Assembly: GCA_900318015.1 (NCBI GenBank)
Contig: ONJB01000005.1
Span: forward strand, 1-64,000
Length of the DNA stretch: 64,000 nucleotides
Origin: an uncultured Bacteroidales bacterium
Lineage (GTDB): Bacteria > Bacteroidota > Bacteroidia > Bacteroidales > UBA932
Direction: 5' to 3'
Positions 26,820 to 35,264 of the stretch are shown here, piece after piece (within the stretch, counting starts at the first letter, position 1; every line of letters starts with the position of its first letter). A program made the translations under genes and the position numbers. The notes beneath the pieces were generated by a model, which saw nothing but the letters and a program-made list of their open reading frames with translations, did no database searches and was not told where the DNA came from.

Positions 26820-28103
26820 TTAAAGTCTTCCATCGACGAGGTCCCGGTCCAGGAAACCCTTGACATCATAGACCACGCCGTTCTCTTTCACGAGCCCCTT
26901 CACGTCGAGTCCAGCGAATTCCCGGTGCGCGACGGCCAGGATGACGGCGTCGAACTTCTCCTCAGGGAGCTCGTTCGTCACGTCGATACCGTATTCATGC
27001 ATCACGTGGTCCTTGTCGGCCCAGGGATCGTAGACCGTGATCCGGTGTGTGTATTCCTCCAGCGTGTGGTAGATATCCACGATCTTGGTGTTGCGGATGT
27101 CCGGGCAGTTCTCCTTGAAGGTGATGCCCAGGATGAGGATCCTGGCGTTCTTCACCACCACGCCCTTCTTGTTCATGCACTTGATGGTCTGGTTCGCCAC
27201 GTAAGCGCCCATGCCGTCGTTCAGGCGGCGCGCATTGGACATGACGCGCGGCAGTACGCCGTACACCTGCGCCTTCTGGATCAGGTAGTAAGGGTCCACG
27301 GAGATGCAGTGGCCGCCCACCAGGCCCGGGCTGAGCTTGATGAAGTTCCACTTGGTGGAAGCCGCCTCGATCACGTCGTGCGTGTCGATGCCCATCGCGT
27401 TGAAGATCTTGGCCAGCTCGTTCATGAAGGCGATGTTCACGTCCCGCTGGGAATTCTCGATGATCTTGGAGGCCTCGGCCACGCGGATGGACGGGGCCTT
27501 GTGCGTGCCGTTCACGAGGACGGAGTTATAGACCGCGTCCACATAATCGGCAATTTCCGGCGTGGAGCCGGAGGTCACTTTCTTGATCTTCTCCACGGTG
27601 TGCTGCTTGTCGCCCGGGTTGATGCGTTCCGGGGAATAGCCCGCGAAGAAATCGACATTGAACTTGAGGCCGGAGACCTGCTCCACCACCGGGAGGCATT
27701 CTTCCTCGGTGACACCGGGATAGACGGTGCTCTCGTAGACGACGACATCGCCCCGGGAGATCACCTCGCCGACAGTCTTGGACGCGCCCCACAGGGGCTT
27801 CAGGTCCGGGCGGTTGTTTTCGTCCACCGGCGTCGGAACGGCCACGACATAGAAATTGCAGTCGCGCACCTCCTCCAGATCCGCCGTGCAGCGGAAACCG
27901 TGCTTGTCGATGGCTTCCTGCAGGAGTTCATCGGACACTTCAAGGGTGGCGTCGTGACCGGCCATGAGCGCTTCCACGCGCTGGCGGTTCATGTCAAAGC
28001 CGATGGTGGGGTATTTCGTGGAGAAGAGCCTCGCAAGCGGCAGGCCTACATAGCCGAGGCCGATCACGCAGATCCTGGTATCTTCAATCGCAGTACGTTT
28101 CAT
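26820..28103 (-). CDS. Nucleotide-sugar dehydrogenase (WbpO/TviB/WecC-like UDP-HexNAc dehydrogenase)
   Basis: The product is about 427 residues from MKRTAIEDTRICVIGLGYVG; an 18-residue upstream extension is rejected because it would overlap the promoter. NAD-binding IGLGYVGLPLARLF, ESTVYPGVTEE and the catalytic region GLVGGHCISVDPYYL (Cys) are intact. KVLDIYHT-like signatures (KIVDIYHTLEEY) and ILILGITFKENCPDIRNTK at the C-terminus are typical of UDP-N-acetylhexosamine 6-dehydrogenases making uronic acids for capsules and Vi-type antigens. UDP-GlcNAc versus UDP-GalNAc specificity cannot be read from sequence. The gene starts a segment with its own -7 box at 28127. Confidence 0.9.
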   Translation of the reverse strand: MKRTAIEDTRICVIGLGYVGLPLARLFSTKYPTIGFDMNRQRVEALMAGHDATLEVSDELLQEAIDKHGFRCTADLEEVRDCNFYVVAVPTPVDENNRPDLKPLWGASKTVGEVISRGDVVVYESTVYPGVTEEECLPVVEQVSGLKFNVDFFAGYSPERINPGDKQHTVEKIKKVTSGSTPEIADYVDAVYNSVLVNGTHKAPSIRVAEASKIIENSQRDVNIAFMNELAKIFNAMGIDTHDVIEAASTKWNFIKLSPGLVGGHCISVDPYYLIQKAQVYGVLPRVMSNARRLNDGMGAYVANQTIKCMNKKGVVVKNARILILGITFKENCPDIRNTKIVDIYHTLEEYTHRITVYDPWADKDHVMHEYGIDVTNELPEEKFDAVILAVAHREFAGLDVKGLVKENGVVYDVKGFLDRDLVDGRL

Positions 28104-28126
28104 ATAACCATTTCTGAATAAGCGCG

Positions 28127-28134
28127 CAAAGTTA
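28127..28134 (-). promoter_or_regulatory. -7 box before the nucleotide-sugar dehydrogenase
   Basis: The minus strand reads TAACTTTG, 23 bases before the start codon, in the 63-base gap after the nucleotidyltransferase gene. No -33 TTG at usual spacing. It would allow separate expression of the downstream genes. Confidence 0.5.
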
Positions 28135-28166
28135 CGAAAAATCTCGCGTTTGCGCACGCGCGAGGG

Positions 28167-28946
28167 CTATAAAATGCCGTGGTAGGTCCGCTGGACCTCC
28201 TCGTAGGAGGCCAGATTGCCGATATCGTAGCGTTTGCCGGGCATTTCCCACGCATGGACCGGAGTCTGCGCGGAAAGCCAGGCGATGAAACTGCCGGGGG
28301 CATCCACGCCGCAGCCGCTGTCGATTCCCACCTTCACGAGCGGTACGTCGCTCCTGCGGTAGAAATAGAACGGCGGACAGCACCAATGGCTCTTGGGGCA
28401 GGCCGGTTTCTCTTCCATCTCCAGAATCAGGTCGTTCCCGTCGACGGTGGCGACACCGGTCTTGTGGAGCTTTTCCTCCGACGGCTCATAGTACCGCATG
28501 ATGCAGGAAGTTCCTTTCTCCCGGGCATATTCCAGGAAACGGACCAGGCTGAAATCCAGCACGTTATCTCCGGCAATCACCAGCAGGTCATCGTCCAGTC
28601 CCAGTGTGTCGATGGCGAACTGGATGTCGCGAACGGCCCCGAGCCGGGTCTCGTTCGACGACGTGCCGTCGTCCAGGACGGTGATAGATGCCCGATCCGG
28701 TCGGGCATGACGACCGACGTCATTCCCGGCTTGACCGGGAATCTCTTTCGCCCAGTCTTCGAAGATCGGGGCGAACTTATGGTTGGAGATGACCACATAC
28801 TGGTCGACCAGGCCGGCGGTGTCGATATCATCGATAAGCCAGTCCAGGATGGTCTTCTCCCCTACCTTCAGGAGGGGTTTCGGGAAGTTCTCGGTAAGCG
28901 GGTAGAGCCGCGTGGCATAGCCGGCGGCGAGGATCAGGCATTTCAT
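28167..28946 (-). CDS. Sugar-1-phosphate nucleotidyltransferase with in-frame palindromic insertion
   Basis: The product is 259 residues. N-terminal MKCLILAAGYATRLYPLTEN and FPKPLLKVGEKTI are the nucleotide-binding signature; LLVIAGDNVLDF gives the metal-binding Asp, and LEMEEKPACPKSHW the sugar-binding part. The group transfers NMP to a sugar-1-phosphate. Coupled by a 4-base overlap to the galacturonokinase-like gene, it plausibly makes UDP-galacturonate or a similar nucleotide sugar from that kinase's product. Residues 68-87 derive from a REPIN-like element (28687-28745) between EDWAKE and the TVLDDGT strand. Homologues in memory run directly from one to the other. The reading frame is kept. 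Confidence 0.88.
   Translation of the reverse strand: MKCLILAAGYATRLYPLTENFPKPLLKVGEKTILDWLIDDIDTAGLVDQYVVISNHKFAPIFEDWAKEIPGQAGNDVGRHARPDRASITVLDDGTSSNETRLGAVRDIQFAIDTLGLDDDLLVIAGDNVLDFSLVRFLEYAREKGTSCIMRYYEPSEEKLHKTGVATVDGNDLILEMEEKPACPKSHWCCPPFYFYRRSDVPLVKVGIDSGCGVDAPGSFIAWLSAQTPVHAWEMPGKRYDIGNLASYEEVQRTYHGIL
28687..28745. repeat. REPIN-like double palindrome inside the nucleotidyltransferase gene
   Basis: It has the same design as the ugd copy: two face-to-face hairpins with stems GCCCGA/TCGGGC and TCCCGG/CCGGGA, outer GAGAT (one end reads TAGAT) and inner ATGACG/CGTCAT edges. About 60 bases are added, in frame. The first unit is read in the same codon phase as in ugd, giving EIPGQAGND here against EMPDQVGHD there. 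Confidence 0.9.
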
Positions 28947-30115
28947 AAGTTCAGTCCATCAGCGCTGTCACAGATATAGACGCCGTATTTGTCGGCCAGA
29001 CGCGGGAAATCCTTCAGATAGGCCGCGCTCACCTTTTCGGCGATGGTATCGGCATAGGCCGGGTCGATGAGGGCCATGCAACAGCCCTTGAAGCCGGCGC
29101 CGGAAAAACGGCCGCCGTAGATGCCTTCCGTCTCCCGCATGATCTCGTACAGGCGGATCTGTTCCGGGGCGCCGGATTCCCAATTGTGGATGCTGCTCCA
29201 GCCGGATTCGAAGGAGAGACGGCCATAGGTTTCGATGTCGCCGCGGCGCCAGGCCTCGGCACCTTTCTCCACCCGTTCGAACTCGGTGTACCAATGCTCG
29301 CAACGCTTGCGCCACGGTTCCGGCAGCCAGTCCTTGTATGCCTCGTACACCTCCCGGGGAACGTTCCGGGCCATCGCATCCTTGAACTTGCCATATTCCA
29401 TCCCGGCATAGGCCTGAAGGGCATAGACACCGCTGCGGAGTTCATCGACCCGCATGTTGTACTTGGACCCGGCGAGGCTGTGCTCCAGTCCGGAGAAGAA
29501 GATGGCGATCCGGTAAGGCTTCATGTCCGGATGCTCCGGAATCAGCTCATACTGGCCGTCTTTCGTATCCAGGTACAGCAGGTGGTGCGCCTTGCTGAGC
29601 ACCTCGCAGCTCTGGTCCAGCTTGCCCACGGACACGCCCACGTAGTTCAGTTCCGCATCATAGGCCAGGTCGATGAGTTCCTGGGCGCTCAACCGGATGC
29701 CGTTCACGCGGCAGAGGGCCGTCAGGAAAGCGATGATCACGGCCGCGGAAGAAGAGAGGCCGCCGATGGGCAGCGTACCCTCGATGACGCCGCAGATGCC
29801 GACCTTCAGCCGATGCTCGCGCTCCAGCGAGAGGGTGGCGCCGCGGAGATAATCGGCCCAGTCCCCTTCCTTCCGGGGCGGGACGTTCTCGATGTGCCAC
29901 TGCGCCCGCTTGGGGAACTGGATGGAGGACATCTCCACTACCCCGTTCTGCTTGGCCGCATACACGATGTGGATGCCCTTGTCGATCGCAAGGCCGGTGA
30001 TTTTTCCGAGGTTGTGGTCGGAATGGGCCCCGATGGGGCAGATGCGGTAGGGACAGAAGGCGATGCCGTCGTAGTCCCGGCCGTAGGTTTCGTAGAATCG
30101 GTCTTCGCAGCGCAT
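28943..30115 (-). CDS. GHMP-family sugar-1-kinase, galacturonokinase-like
   Basis: The product is 390 residues. Motif 1 reads CPYRICPIGAHSDHN (about residue 21) where galactokinase has GEHTDYN; the GAHxDH variant is what I recall for plant galacturonic acid kinase. Motif 2 is GGLSSSAAV (about residue 116), the catalytic region is VSVGKLDQS, and motif 3 is YGGRFSGAGFKGCC. Further similarity in WSSIHNWESGAPEQI also suggests the galacturonokinase group. The reaction would be ATP plus galacturonate (or galactose) to the 1-phosphate. It lies between a UDP-sugar 4-epimerase and a nucleotidyltransferase, consistent with uronate salvage to UDP-galacturonate. Galactokinase or another sugar kinase remains possible. 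Confidence 0.82.
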   Translation of the reverse strand: MRCEDRFYETYGRDYDGIAFCPYRICPIGAHSDHNLGKITGLAIDKGIHIVYAAKQNGVVEMSSIQFPKRAQWHIENVPPRKEGDWADYLRGATLSLEREHRLKVGICGVIEGTLPIGGLSSSAAVIIAFLTALCRVNGIRLSAQELIDLAYDAELNYVGVSVGKLDQSCEVLSKAHHLLYLDTKDGQYELIPEHPDMKPYRIAIFFSGLEHSLAGSKYNMRVDELRSGVYALQAYAGMEYGKFKDAMARNVPREVYEAYKDWLPEPWRKRCEHWYTEFERVEKGAEAWRRGDIETYGRLSFESGWSSIHNWESGAPEQIRLYEIMRETEGIYGGRFSGAGFKGCCMALIDPAYADTIAEKVSAAYLKDFPRLADKYGVYICDSADGLNL

Positions 30116-30116
30116 G

Positions 30117-31085
30117 TTATTTCAAGGGGTTAAGGTCGCTCTGGTACCATTCGATGAACTTGCCGATGCCCTCGTGGAGCCGCACGACGGGCTTGTAGCC
30201 GATCTCCGCCTCAAGCTTGGCGGTGTCAGCATTGGTCTGGTAGACGTCGCCGGGCTGCATGGGCAGGAACTCCTTCTTCGCCTCCACGCCGAGCGCCTGC
30301 TCGATCTCGGAGATGAAGTCCATCAGTTTCACGGGATGGGAACAGCCTATGTTGTAGACCCGATACCGCAAGCCGTTCGCGTCCGGCTCCGGCAGATGGT
30401 CCAGACAGCCGATGGTGCCGGCGACGATGTCGTCGATGAAGGTGAAGTCGCGGATCATGTCGCCGTGGTTGAAGACCTTGATGGTCTCCCCCTTCGAGAT
30501 GGCGCTCGCGAACAGCATCGGCGCCATGTCCGGCCGTCCCCAGGGCCCATAGACGGTGAAATACCGCAGGCCCGTCATCGCGATGCCGTACAGCTTGCAG
30601 TAGCTGTGGGCCATGAGCTCGTTGGATTTCTTGGTGGCGGCGTACAGGGAAACGGGATTGTCGACCTTGTCATCCTCGCTGTACGGCACCTTGGCGTTCA
30701 TACCGTAAACGCTGGAAGAAGAAGCATATACAAGATGCTTCACCCCGAAGTTCCGGCAGGCCTCGAGGATGTTCAGGAACCCAACCAGGTTGCTCTGCAG
30801 ATACGCATACGGGTTCGTGATGCTGTACCGCACTCCCGCCTGCGCGGCAAGGTTCACGACCTTGTCGAACTTCTCCGCCGCGAACAGCCGGTCGATCGCC
30901 TCCTTGTCGGCCAGGTCCATCTTCCGGACCTCCAGCCCGAAGGCCTTGCACCGGCCTTCCTTCAAACGGATATCGTAATAATCGTTGTAATTGTCGATTC
31001 CGACCACCTCATCCCCGCGCTCCTTGAGCGTGTACATGAGCTTGGAACCGATAAAACCGGCCGCGCCGGTCACGAGTACTTTCAT
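30117..31085 (-). CDS. NAD-dependent UDP-glucuronate 4-epimerase-type SDR
   Basis: The product is 322 residues. VTGAAGFIGSKLMYTL binds NAD, YASSSSVYGMN carries the active-site Ser, and YAATKKSNELMAH has Tyr-xxx-Lys. The IDNYNDYYDIRLKEGR segment and FTVYGPWGRPDMAP are characteristic of CapI/LspL UDP-glucuronate 4-epimerases, giving UDP-galacturonate. With Ugd this makes UDP-GalA de novo, while the neighbouring kinase and nucleotidyltransferase could make it by salvage. It starts 13 bases after the lactonase-like gene and ends 1 base before the kinase. Confidence 0.88.
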   Translation of the reverse strand: MKVLVTGAAGFIGSKLMYTLKERGDEVVGIDNYNDYYDIRLKEGRCKAFGLEVRKMDLADKEAIDRLFAAEKFDKVVNLAAQAGVRYSITNPYAYLQSNLVGFLNILEACRNFGVKHLVYASSSSVYGMNAKVPYSEDDKVDNPVSLYAATKKSNELMAHSYCKLYGIAMTGLRYFTVYGPWGRPDMAPMLFASAISKGETIKVFNHGDMIRDFTFIDDIVAGTIGCLDHLPEPDANGLRYRVYNIGCSHPVKLMDFISEIEQALGVEAKKEFLPMQPGDVYQTNADTAKLEAEIGYKPVVRLHEGIGKFIEWYQSDLNPLK

Positions 31086-31098
31086 AGACAGCAGTTAA

Positions 31099-32172
31099 TT
31101 ACCACCCTACATAAACTGGCCTTGTGACAGGAAGGCGTTCGCCGGTGAAGGTGAGGAGGCCGGTGGAGGCATCGCGGGCGTAGACTTCGACGGAGTCGTT
31201 GTCGCGGCAGCAGACGAGGACGTAGCGGCCGTTGGGGGTGATGTTGAAGTTGCGCGGATGGGGGCCGGTGGCCGTGTAGCCGACGTAGTTCAGGAGGCCG
31301 CCGGGGCCGACTTCGAAGACGACGATGCCGTCGCCGCGGAGGCGGAGGGAGGCGTACAGGAACTTGCCGTCGGGCGAGAAATGGATATCCGCGGCGCCGC
31401 GGGCGTCCATGCGGTCGGCCTTGATGACCTGCTTTTCGGTCAGGTTCCCATCGGCATAGTCAAAGACAGTGATGTCGCCGGAGAGCTCACCGATTACATA
31501 CAGGTGCTGGCCGGAGCCGTCGAACAGCAGGTGCCGCGGACCGTAGTCGGAATGCAGGGTAGCGGCGCGGCAATAGTTCCGCACTCCCCCGGCATAGACG
31601 CCCAGACGGCCGATTTCGTCGGCACTGAACTCACTGAAGAAGAGATGCTTGCCGTCCGGGGAGAAGATGGCACAATGCACATGCGGCGCCTCCTGACGGG
31701 AAAGGTCGGGACCGCCGATGCCCGAAACGAGCAGCGAGTCGAGCGGGGCGATACTTCCGTCCTCGCGCAGACGATAGGTCGCCAGCGTGCCGCCGGAATA
31801 GTTGGCGACGGCGAGGAAAGTGCCGTTGGTGGAGACGTAGCAGGGGTCTTCGCCGCGTTCGGGAACGCCAGTAGGCTGAGAGTTGATGAATTCGAAACCG
31901 TTGCCGCCCCAGCGCCAAGCCCAGACGGAAGCACGAGTGTCGGGCATCTCGGAGACGGCGTACACCTTGTTGCCATGGACCGTCAGATAGGACGGGTTGG
32001 GCATTTCTGCCTTGGCAACGGGTCCCTCTCCGACGAACTTGCCGGCCCGCTGGTCAAAATCATAGGCATAGAACCCGTCGGAGTAGGTTCCCACAAACAA
32101 GTTCAGCAAGTCGGGGCCCGTGCAGGAAGCCATCATCAGGGCCATCAACAGAAGGAAAAGATATCTGCGCAT
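31099..32172 (-). CDS. Lactonase-family seven-bladed beta-propeller lipoprotein (Pgl/YbhE-like)
   Basis: The product is about 357 residues. It starts MRRYLFLLLMALMMASCTG, a lipoprotein signal with Cys at residue 17; the longer frame into rmlA is rejected. The mature part has repeating propeller signatures (FVGTYSDGFYAYDF; HVHCAIFSPDGKHLFFSE; DIHFSPDGKFLYASLRLRGD; PRNFNITPNGRYVLVCCRDND) typical of the 6-phosphogluconolactonase/lactonase family. Cytosolic members open 6-phosphogluconolactone; this one is predicted to be anchored in the envelope, so the substrate is probably another sugar lactone. Location between rmlA and the uronate genes suggests aldonic or uronic lactone handling. This is inference. 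Confidence 0.88.
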   Translation of the reverse strand: MRRYLFLLLMALMMASCTGPDLLNLFVGTYSDGFYAYDFDQRAGKFVGEGPVAKAEMPNPSYLTVHGNKVYAVSEMPDTRASVWAWRWGGNGFEFINSQPTGVPERGEDPCYVSTNGTFLAVANYSGGTLATYRLREDGSIAPLDSLLVSGIGGPDLSRQEAPHVHCAIFSPDGKHLFFSEFSADEIGRLGVYAGGVRNYCRAATLHSDYGPRHLLFDGSGQHLYVIGELSGDITVFDYADGNLTEKQVIKADRMDARGAADIHFSPDGKFLYASLRLRGDGIVVFEVGPGGLLNYVGYTATGPHPRNFNITPNGRYVLVCCRDNDSVEVYARDASTGLLTFTGERLPVTRPVYVGW

Positions 32173-32176
32173 AGAA

Positions 32177-33043
32177 TCAAGCCAAATCCAGCAAATACTG
32201 CCCATACTGATTCTTCCGCATCGGGAAAGCGACTTCGTGCAGTTTTTCCTTGGAAATCCAGCCGTTCCGGTAGGCGATTTCCTCCAGACAGGCGATCTTG
32301 AGGCCCTGTCGTTTTTCGATGACCTCGATATAGGTCGATGCTTCCGCGAGGGACTCGTGGGTACCGGTGTCCAGCCAGGCGAAACCACGGCCGAGCGTCT
32401 GCACGAGCAGCTCGCCGTCGGCCAGGAAGGCCTGGTTCACCGAAGTGATTTCCAGTTCGCCGCGGGCGGAAGGCTTCACTGCCGCGGCCACATCGACCAC
32501 CTTATTGGGATAGAAATACAGGCCCGTCACGGCGTAGTTGGACTTGGGATGGGCCGGCTTCTCCTCGATGGAGATGCACTTGCCATCTGCATCGAATTCC
32601 GCCACGCCGTAGCGTTCCGGATCGGATACCCAGTAGCCGAAGACAGTCGCCATTCCACGGTCCGCATCGGCGACGGCCTGCCGCAGCTGCGCTTCGAACC
32701 CGGATCCATGGAAGATATTGTCACCCAGCACCATACAGGCAGTATCATCCCCGATGAACTCCCGGCCGATGATGAAGGCCTGGGCGAGACCGTCCGGGGA
32801 CGGCTGCTCCGCATAGGAGAACTTCACCCCGAAATCCGAACCGTCCCCGAGCAGCCGCTCGAAGCCCGGAAGGTCGTGGGGCGTGGAGATGATGAGGATA
32901 TCCCGGATGCCCGCCAGCAGAAGCACGGACACCGGATAGTAGATCATCGGCTTGTCATAAATCGGCAGGAGCTGCTTGGACACTCCCTTCGTGATCGGAT
33001 ACAGGCGGGTACCACTGCCGCCGGCTAGGACGATACCTTTCAT
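32177..33043 (-). CDS. rmlA: Glucose-1-phosphate thymidylyltransferase
   Basis: The product is 288 residues. It opens [18 protein letters not shown] with [20 protein letters not shown], the RmlA signature; VLGDNIFHG and [19 protein letters not shown] complete the active site, and the C-terminal [11 protein letters not shown] region matches allosteric RmlA. It makes dTDP-glucose, the first step to dTDP-L-rhamnose. The other rml genes (rfbB, rfbC, rfbD) are about 13 kb away at 45800-48337, so the pathway is split. The start at 33043 lies 19 bases after a -7 box at 33063-33070 and is divergent from the glycosylphosphotransferase gene. Confidence 0.96.
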   Translation of the reverse strand: MKGIVLAGGSGTRLYPITKGVSKQLLPIYDKPMIYYPVSVLLLAGIRDILIISTPHDLPGFERLLGDGSDFGVKFSYAEQPSPDGLAQAFIIGREFIGDDTACMVLGDNIFHGSGFEAQLRQAVADADRGMATVFGYWVSDPERYGVAEFDADGKCISIEEKPAHPKSNYAVTGLYFYPNKVVDVAAAVKPSARGELEITSVNQAFLADGELLVQTLGRGFAWLDTGTHESLAEASTYIEVIEKRQGLKIACLEEIAYRNGWISKEKLHEVAFPMRKNQYGQYLLDLA

Positions 33044-33062
33044 AATTGAAGCGTTAAACAAA

Positions 33063-33070
33063 CAAATATA
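33063..33070 (-). promoter_or_regulatory. -7 box of rmlA
   Basis: TATATTTG on the minus strand, 19 bases before the rmlA start. It is back to back with the plus-strand box at 33082; the 67-base gap holds both promoters. Confidence 0.6.
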
Positions 33071-33081
33071 AGAAAAAACAC

Positions 33082-33089
33082 TAACTTTG
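33082..33089 (+). promoter_or_regulatory. -7 box of the initiating glycosyltransferase gene
   Basis: TAACTTTG lies 21 bases before the ATG at 33111. This box also argues against a start at the TTG inside it (33087). Confidence 0.6.
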
Positions 33090-33110
33090 TCTTACGCCAC
33101 GCCCGTTTTT

Positions 33111-34538
33111 ATGCTGAACATCATCAAGACCGCCACCAAGGAATCCCTGTTCTACAAGCTGCCTACGCTTGTGGGAGACATCCTGATCCAGGTGGGGGTC
33201 CTCGTTTTCCTGCTGTACGGGACGGACATGGTCCGCGAGAACAACCTGCGCCTATATGAGCAACAAGGTTCGTGGTTTCTCCTGGTAATCAGCGCCATCG
33301 CATCTTCGTGGATCCTCGGCATCAAGATCAACGAGCGGGAGCGCGGCCCCGTGAATATCGCCAACCGGGCCATCATGGACGCTGCTGTCACCTTCATCCT
33401 GTACAACGGGCTGATGGCCCTCATCTACGAACTCGTCCTGCAGGGCAAGCTCCTGGGCCTGCAAGCTGTCCTGACGGGATTCCTCTATGCCCTCTGGCAC
33501 CTGCTGGTGCGCAAGTTCATCAGATGGTACCGCAGCAAGGGCGCCAACAATTATACCGTGGTCCTGGTCGGATCGGACCCCAACATTCTCCAGGTATGCC
33601 AGTCTCTGAACGGCCCCGATTCCGAACTGGGTTACGACGTACTCGGGATGTTCACCTCCCATCCCGATGAGATCCCGGAAGGTGTCACGAACCTGGGCTT
33701 GCCCGAGCGTGCCATCCAGTACGTGGAGGACAATCACGCCCTGCTGAAGGAAGTGTATTGTTCCCTGAATCCCGCCACGGAAACGGCCTTTGTGAACAGG
33801 CTGGTTGCCGTCTGCGAGAACCGGATGGTCCGCTTCACCTATGTCCCTGACATGGAGGGGTATCCCAAACGGAAAATGAACATTTCGCAACTTGGGAGCG
33901 TCAATGTCATCAGTCTCCACGAAGAGCCGCTGAACAAACCGCTTGCCAAGTTCATCAAACGTGGAGGGGATATCGTGTTTTCCGGTCTCTTCCTCCTTAC
34001 GTTATTCCCTTTCATCTGGCTCGTATGTGCCATCGGCATCAAGCTTTCCTCCCCCGGCCCCGTGTTCTTCAAGCAGAAACGGACCGGATACGAGGGGAAG
34101 GAATTCTGGTGCTACAAGTTCCGGTCGATGCACGCGAGCGCGGACTCGGACACCAAACAGGCCGTCCTGGGAGACAGCCGTGTGTTCCCTTTCGGAAAAT
34201 TCCTTCGCCGCAGTTCCATCGACGAATTACCGCAGTTCCTCAATGTCATCCGGGGTGACATGTCGGTCGTGGGTCCTCGTCCGCACATGCTCCATCACAC
34301 GGACATCTATTCCGAGCTCATCGGCGACTACATGATCCGCCATCTGGCGAAACCGGGCATCACCGGCTGGGCCCAGGTGAACGGCTGCCGCGGCGAAACC
34401 AAAGAACTCTCCGAGATGAAGGACCGCGTGGAAAAGGACATTTGGTACATCGAACACTGGTCGGTGGAACTGGATATCTCCATCATCCTGACAACCCTCT
34501 GGCAGTTGGTCCGGCACAAGGACGAAAAAGCGTATTAG
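33111..34538 (+). CDS. Undecaprenyl-phosphate glycosylphosphotransferase (WcaJ/PglC-fold, polyisoprenyl-phosphate hexose-1-phosphate transferase)
   Basis: The product is 475 residues from MLNIIKTATKESLF. Four N-terminal transmembrane helices, a Rossmann-like central part (VVLVGSDPNILQVCQSL) and one further helix (DIVFSGLFLLTLFPFIWLV) precede the conserved catalytic bacterial-sugar-transferase domain: FWCYKFRSMH, LRRSSIDELPQFLNV, GDMSVVGPRPHM and KPGITGWAQVNG. It transfers a sugar-1-phosphate from UDP-sugar (glucose or galactose in characterised members) to undecaprenyl phosphate, starting each polysaccharide repeat. The downstream WecG-type gene is 3 bases away and likely adds the second sugar. 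Confidence 0.94.
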   Translation: MLNIIKTATKESLFYKLPTLVGDILIQVGVLVFLLYGTDMVRENNLRLYEQQGSWFLLVISAIASSWILGIKINERERGPVNIANRAIMDAAVTFILYNGLMALIYELVLQGKLLGLQAVLTGFLYALWHLLVRKFIRWYRSKGANNYTVVLVGSDPNILQVCQSLNGPDSELGYDVLGMFTSHPDEIPEGVTNLGLPERAIQYVEDNHALLKEVYCSLNPATETAFVNRLVAVCENRMVRFTYVPDMEGYPKRKMNISQLGSVNVISLHEEPLNKPLAKFIKRGGDIVFSGLFLLTLFPFIWLVCAIGIKLSSPGPVFFKQKRTGYEGKEFWCYKFRSMHASADSDTKQAVLGDSRVFPFGKFLRRSSIDELPQFLNVIRGDMSVVGPRPHMLHHTDIYSELIGDYMIRHLAKPGITGWAQVNGCRGETKELSEMKDRVEKDIWYIEHWSVELDISIILTTLWQLVRHKDEKAY

Positions 34539-34541
34539 CCG

Positions 34542-35264
34542 ATGAGAATCAACGACTTGACGCTGGTCCGCTCCCGGGCTGAGATGGCGGGATGGCCCGA
34601 TGGGAAATTCCTCATCGACACGGTCAATGCGCACTCTTTCGTGGTTGCGCAAAAGGACGCGGCTTTCGCGGATGCGCTTCTATCGGCAGACGCCCTCCTT
34701 CCCGACGGCATATCCATCGTGAAGGCCTGCCGGTGGCTCAAGATGCAATCCGCGCCGGTCGAAAAGATCGCCGGCGCGGATTTATTCGCGTATGAGATGG
34801 GAAAACTGGAAGAGAAAGGAGGGATTTGTTTCTTTCTCGGCAGCAGCCCGGATGTGCTGGCCCGGATTGAAGAGAGGGCGGCGGAGGTTTATCCGCATAT
34901 CCGCGTCATCACGTATTCACCGCCCTATAAACCGGTTTTCTCGGCCGAAGATAACCAAGCGATGGTCGAGGCGATCAATGCTGCGCATCCCGATCTCCTC
35001 TGGGTGGGCATGACCGCTCCCAAGCAGGAGAAATGGCTCCATGAGCACTGGGCGGAACTCGACATCCACGGCCATGCGGGAGCCATCGGTGCCGTCTTCG
35101 ACTTCTTCGCCGGGACCGTGAAACGGGCGCCGCAGAAGTGGATTGACCTGGGCCTCGAATGGCTGTACCGACTGTTCCGGGAACCGCGCCGCACCTGGCG
35201 GCGCTATCTCATCGACAATCCCCGATTCCTTTGGCTGGTCCTGCAGGAAAAACTATCCAAATAG
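34542..35264 (+). CDS. WecG/TagA/CpsF-family glycosyltransferase (GT26)
   Basis: The product is 240 residues. Conserved blocks: LLPDGISIVKACRW (catalytic Asp), LLWVGMTAPKQEKW and GAIGAVFDFFAGTVKRAP followed by LEWLYRLFREPRRT. GT26 enzymes add ManNAc(A) or a similar sugar onto an undecaprenyl-diphosphate-linked first sugar at the inner membrane face. It follows the initiating transferase by 3 bases, consistent with being the second step. Its last 12 bases overlap the end of gmhA on the other strand. Confidence 0.93.
   Translation: MRINDLTLVRSRAEMAGWPDGKFLIDTVNAHSFVVAQKDAAFADALLSADALLPDGISIVKACRWLKMQSAPVEKIAGADLFAYEMGKLEEKGGICFFLGSSPDVLARIEERAAEVYPHIRVITYSPPYKPVFSAEDNQAMVEAINAAHPDLLWVGMTAPKQEKWLHEHWAELDIHGHAGAIGAVFDFFAGTVKRAPQKWIDLGLEWLYRLFREPRRTWRRYLIDNPRFLWLVLQEKLSK

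Noticed and set aside
33087-33110. Upstream TTG start for the glycosylphosphotransferase
   Set aside because: The TTG is inside the TAACTTTG promoter box at 33082-33089; the ATG at 33111 is used instead. The same reasoning excludes 52494 for rnhA and the GTG at 57558 for the S26 peptidase.
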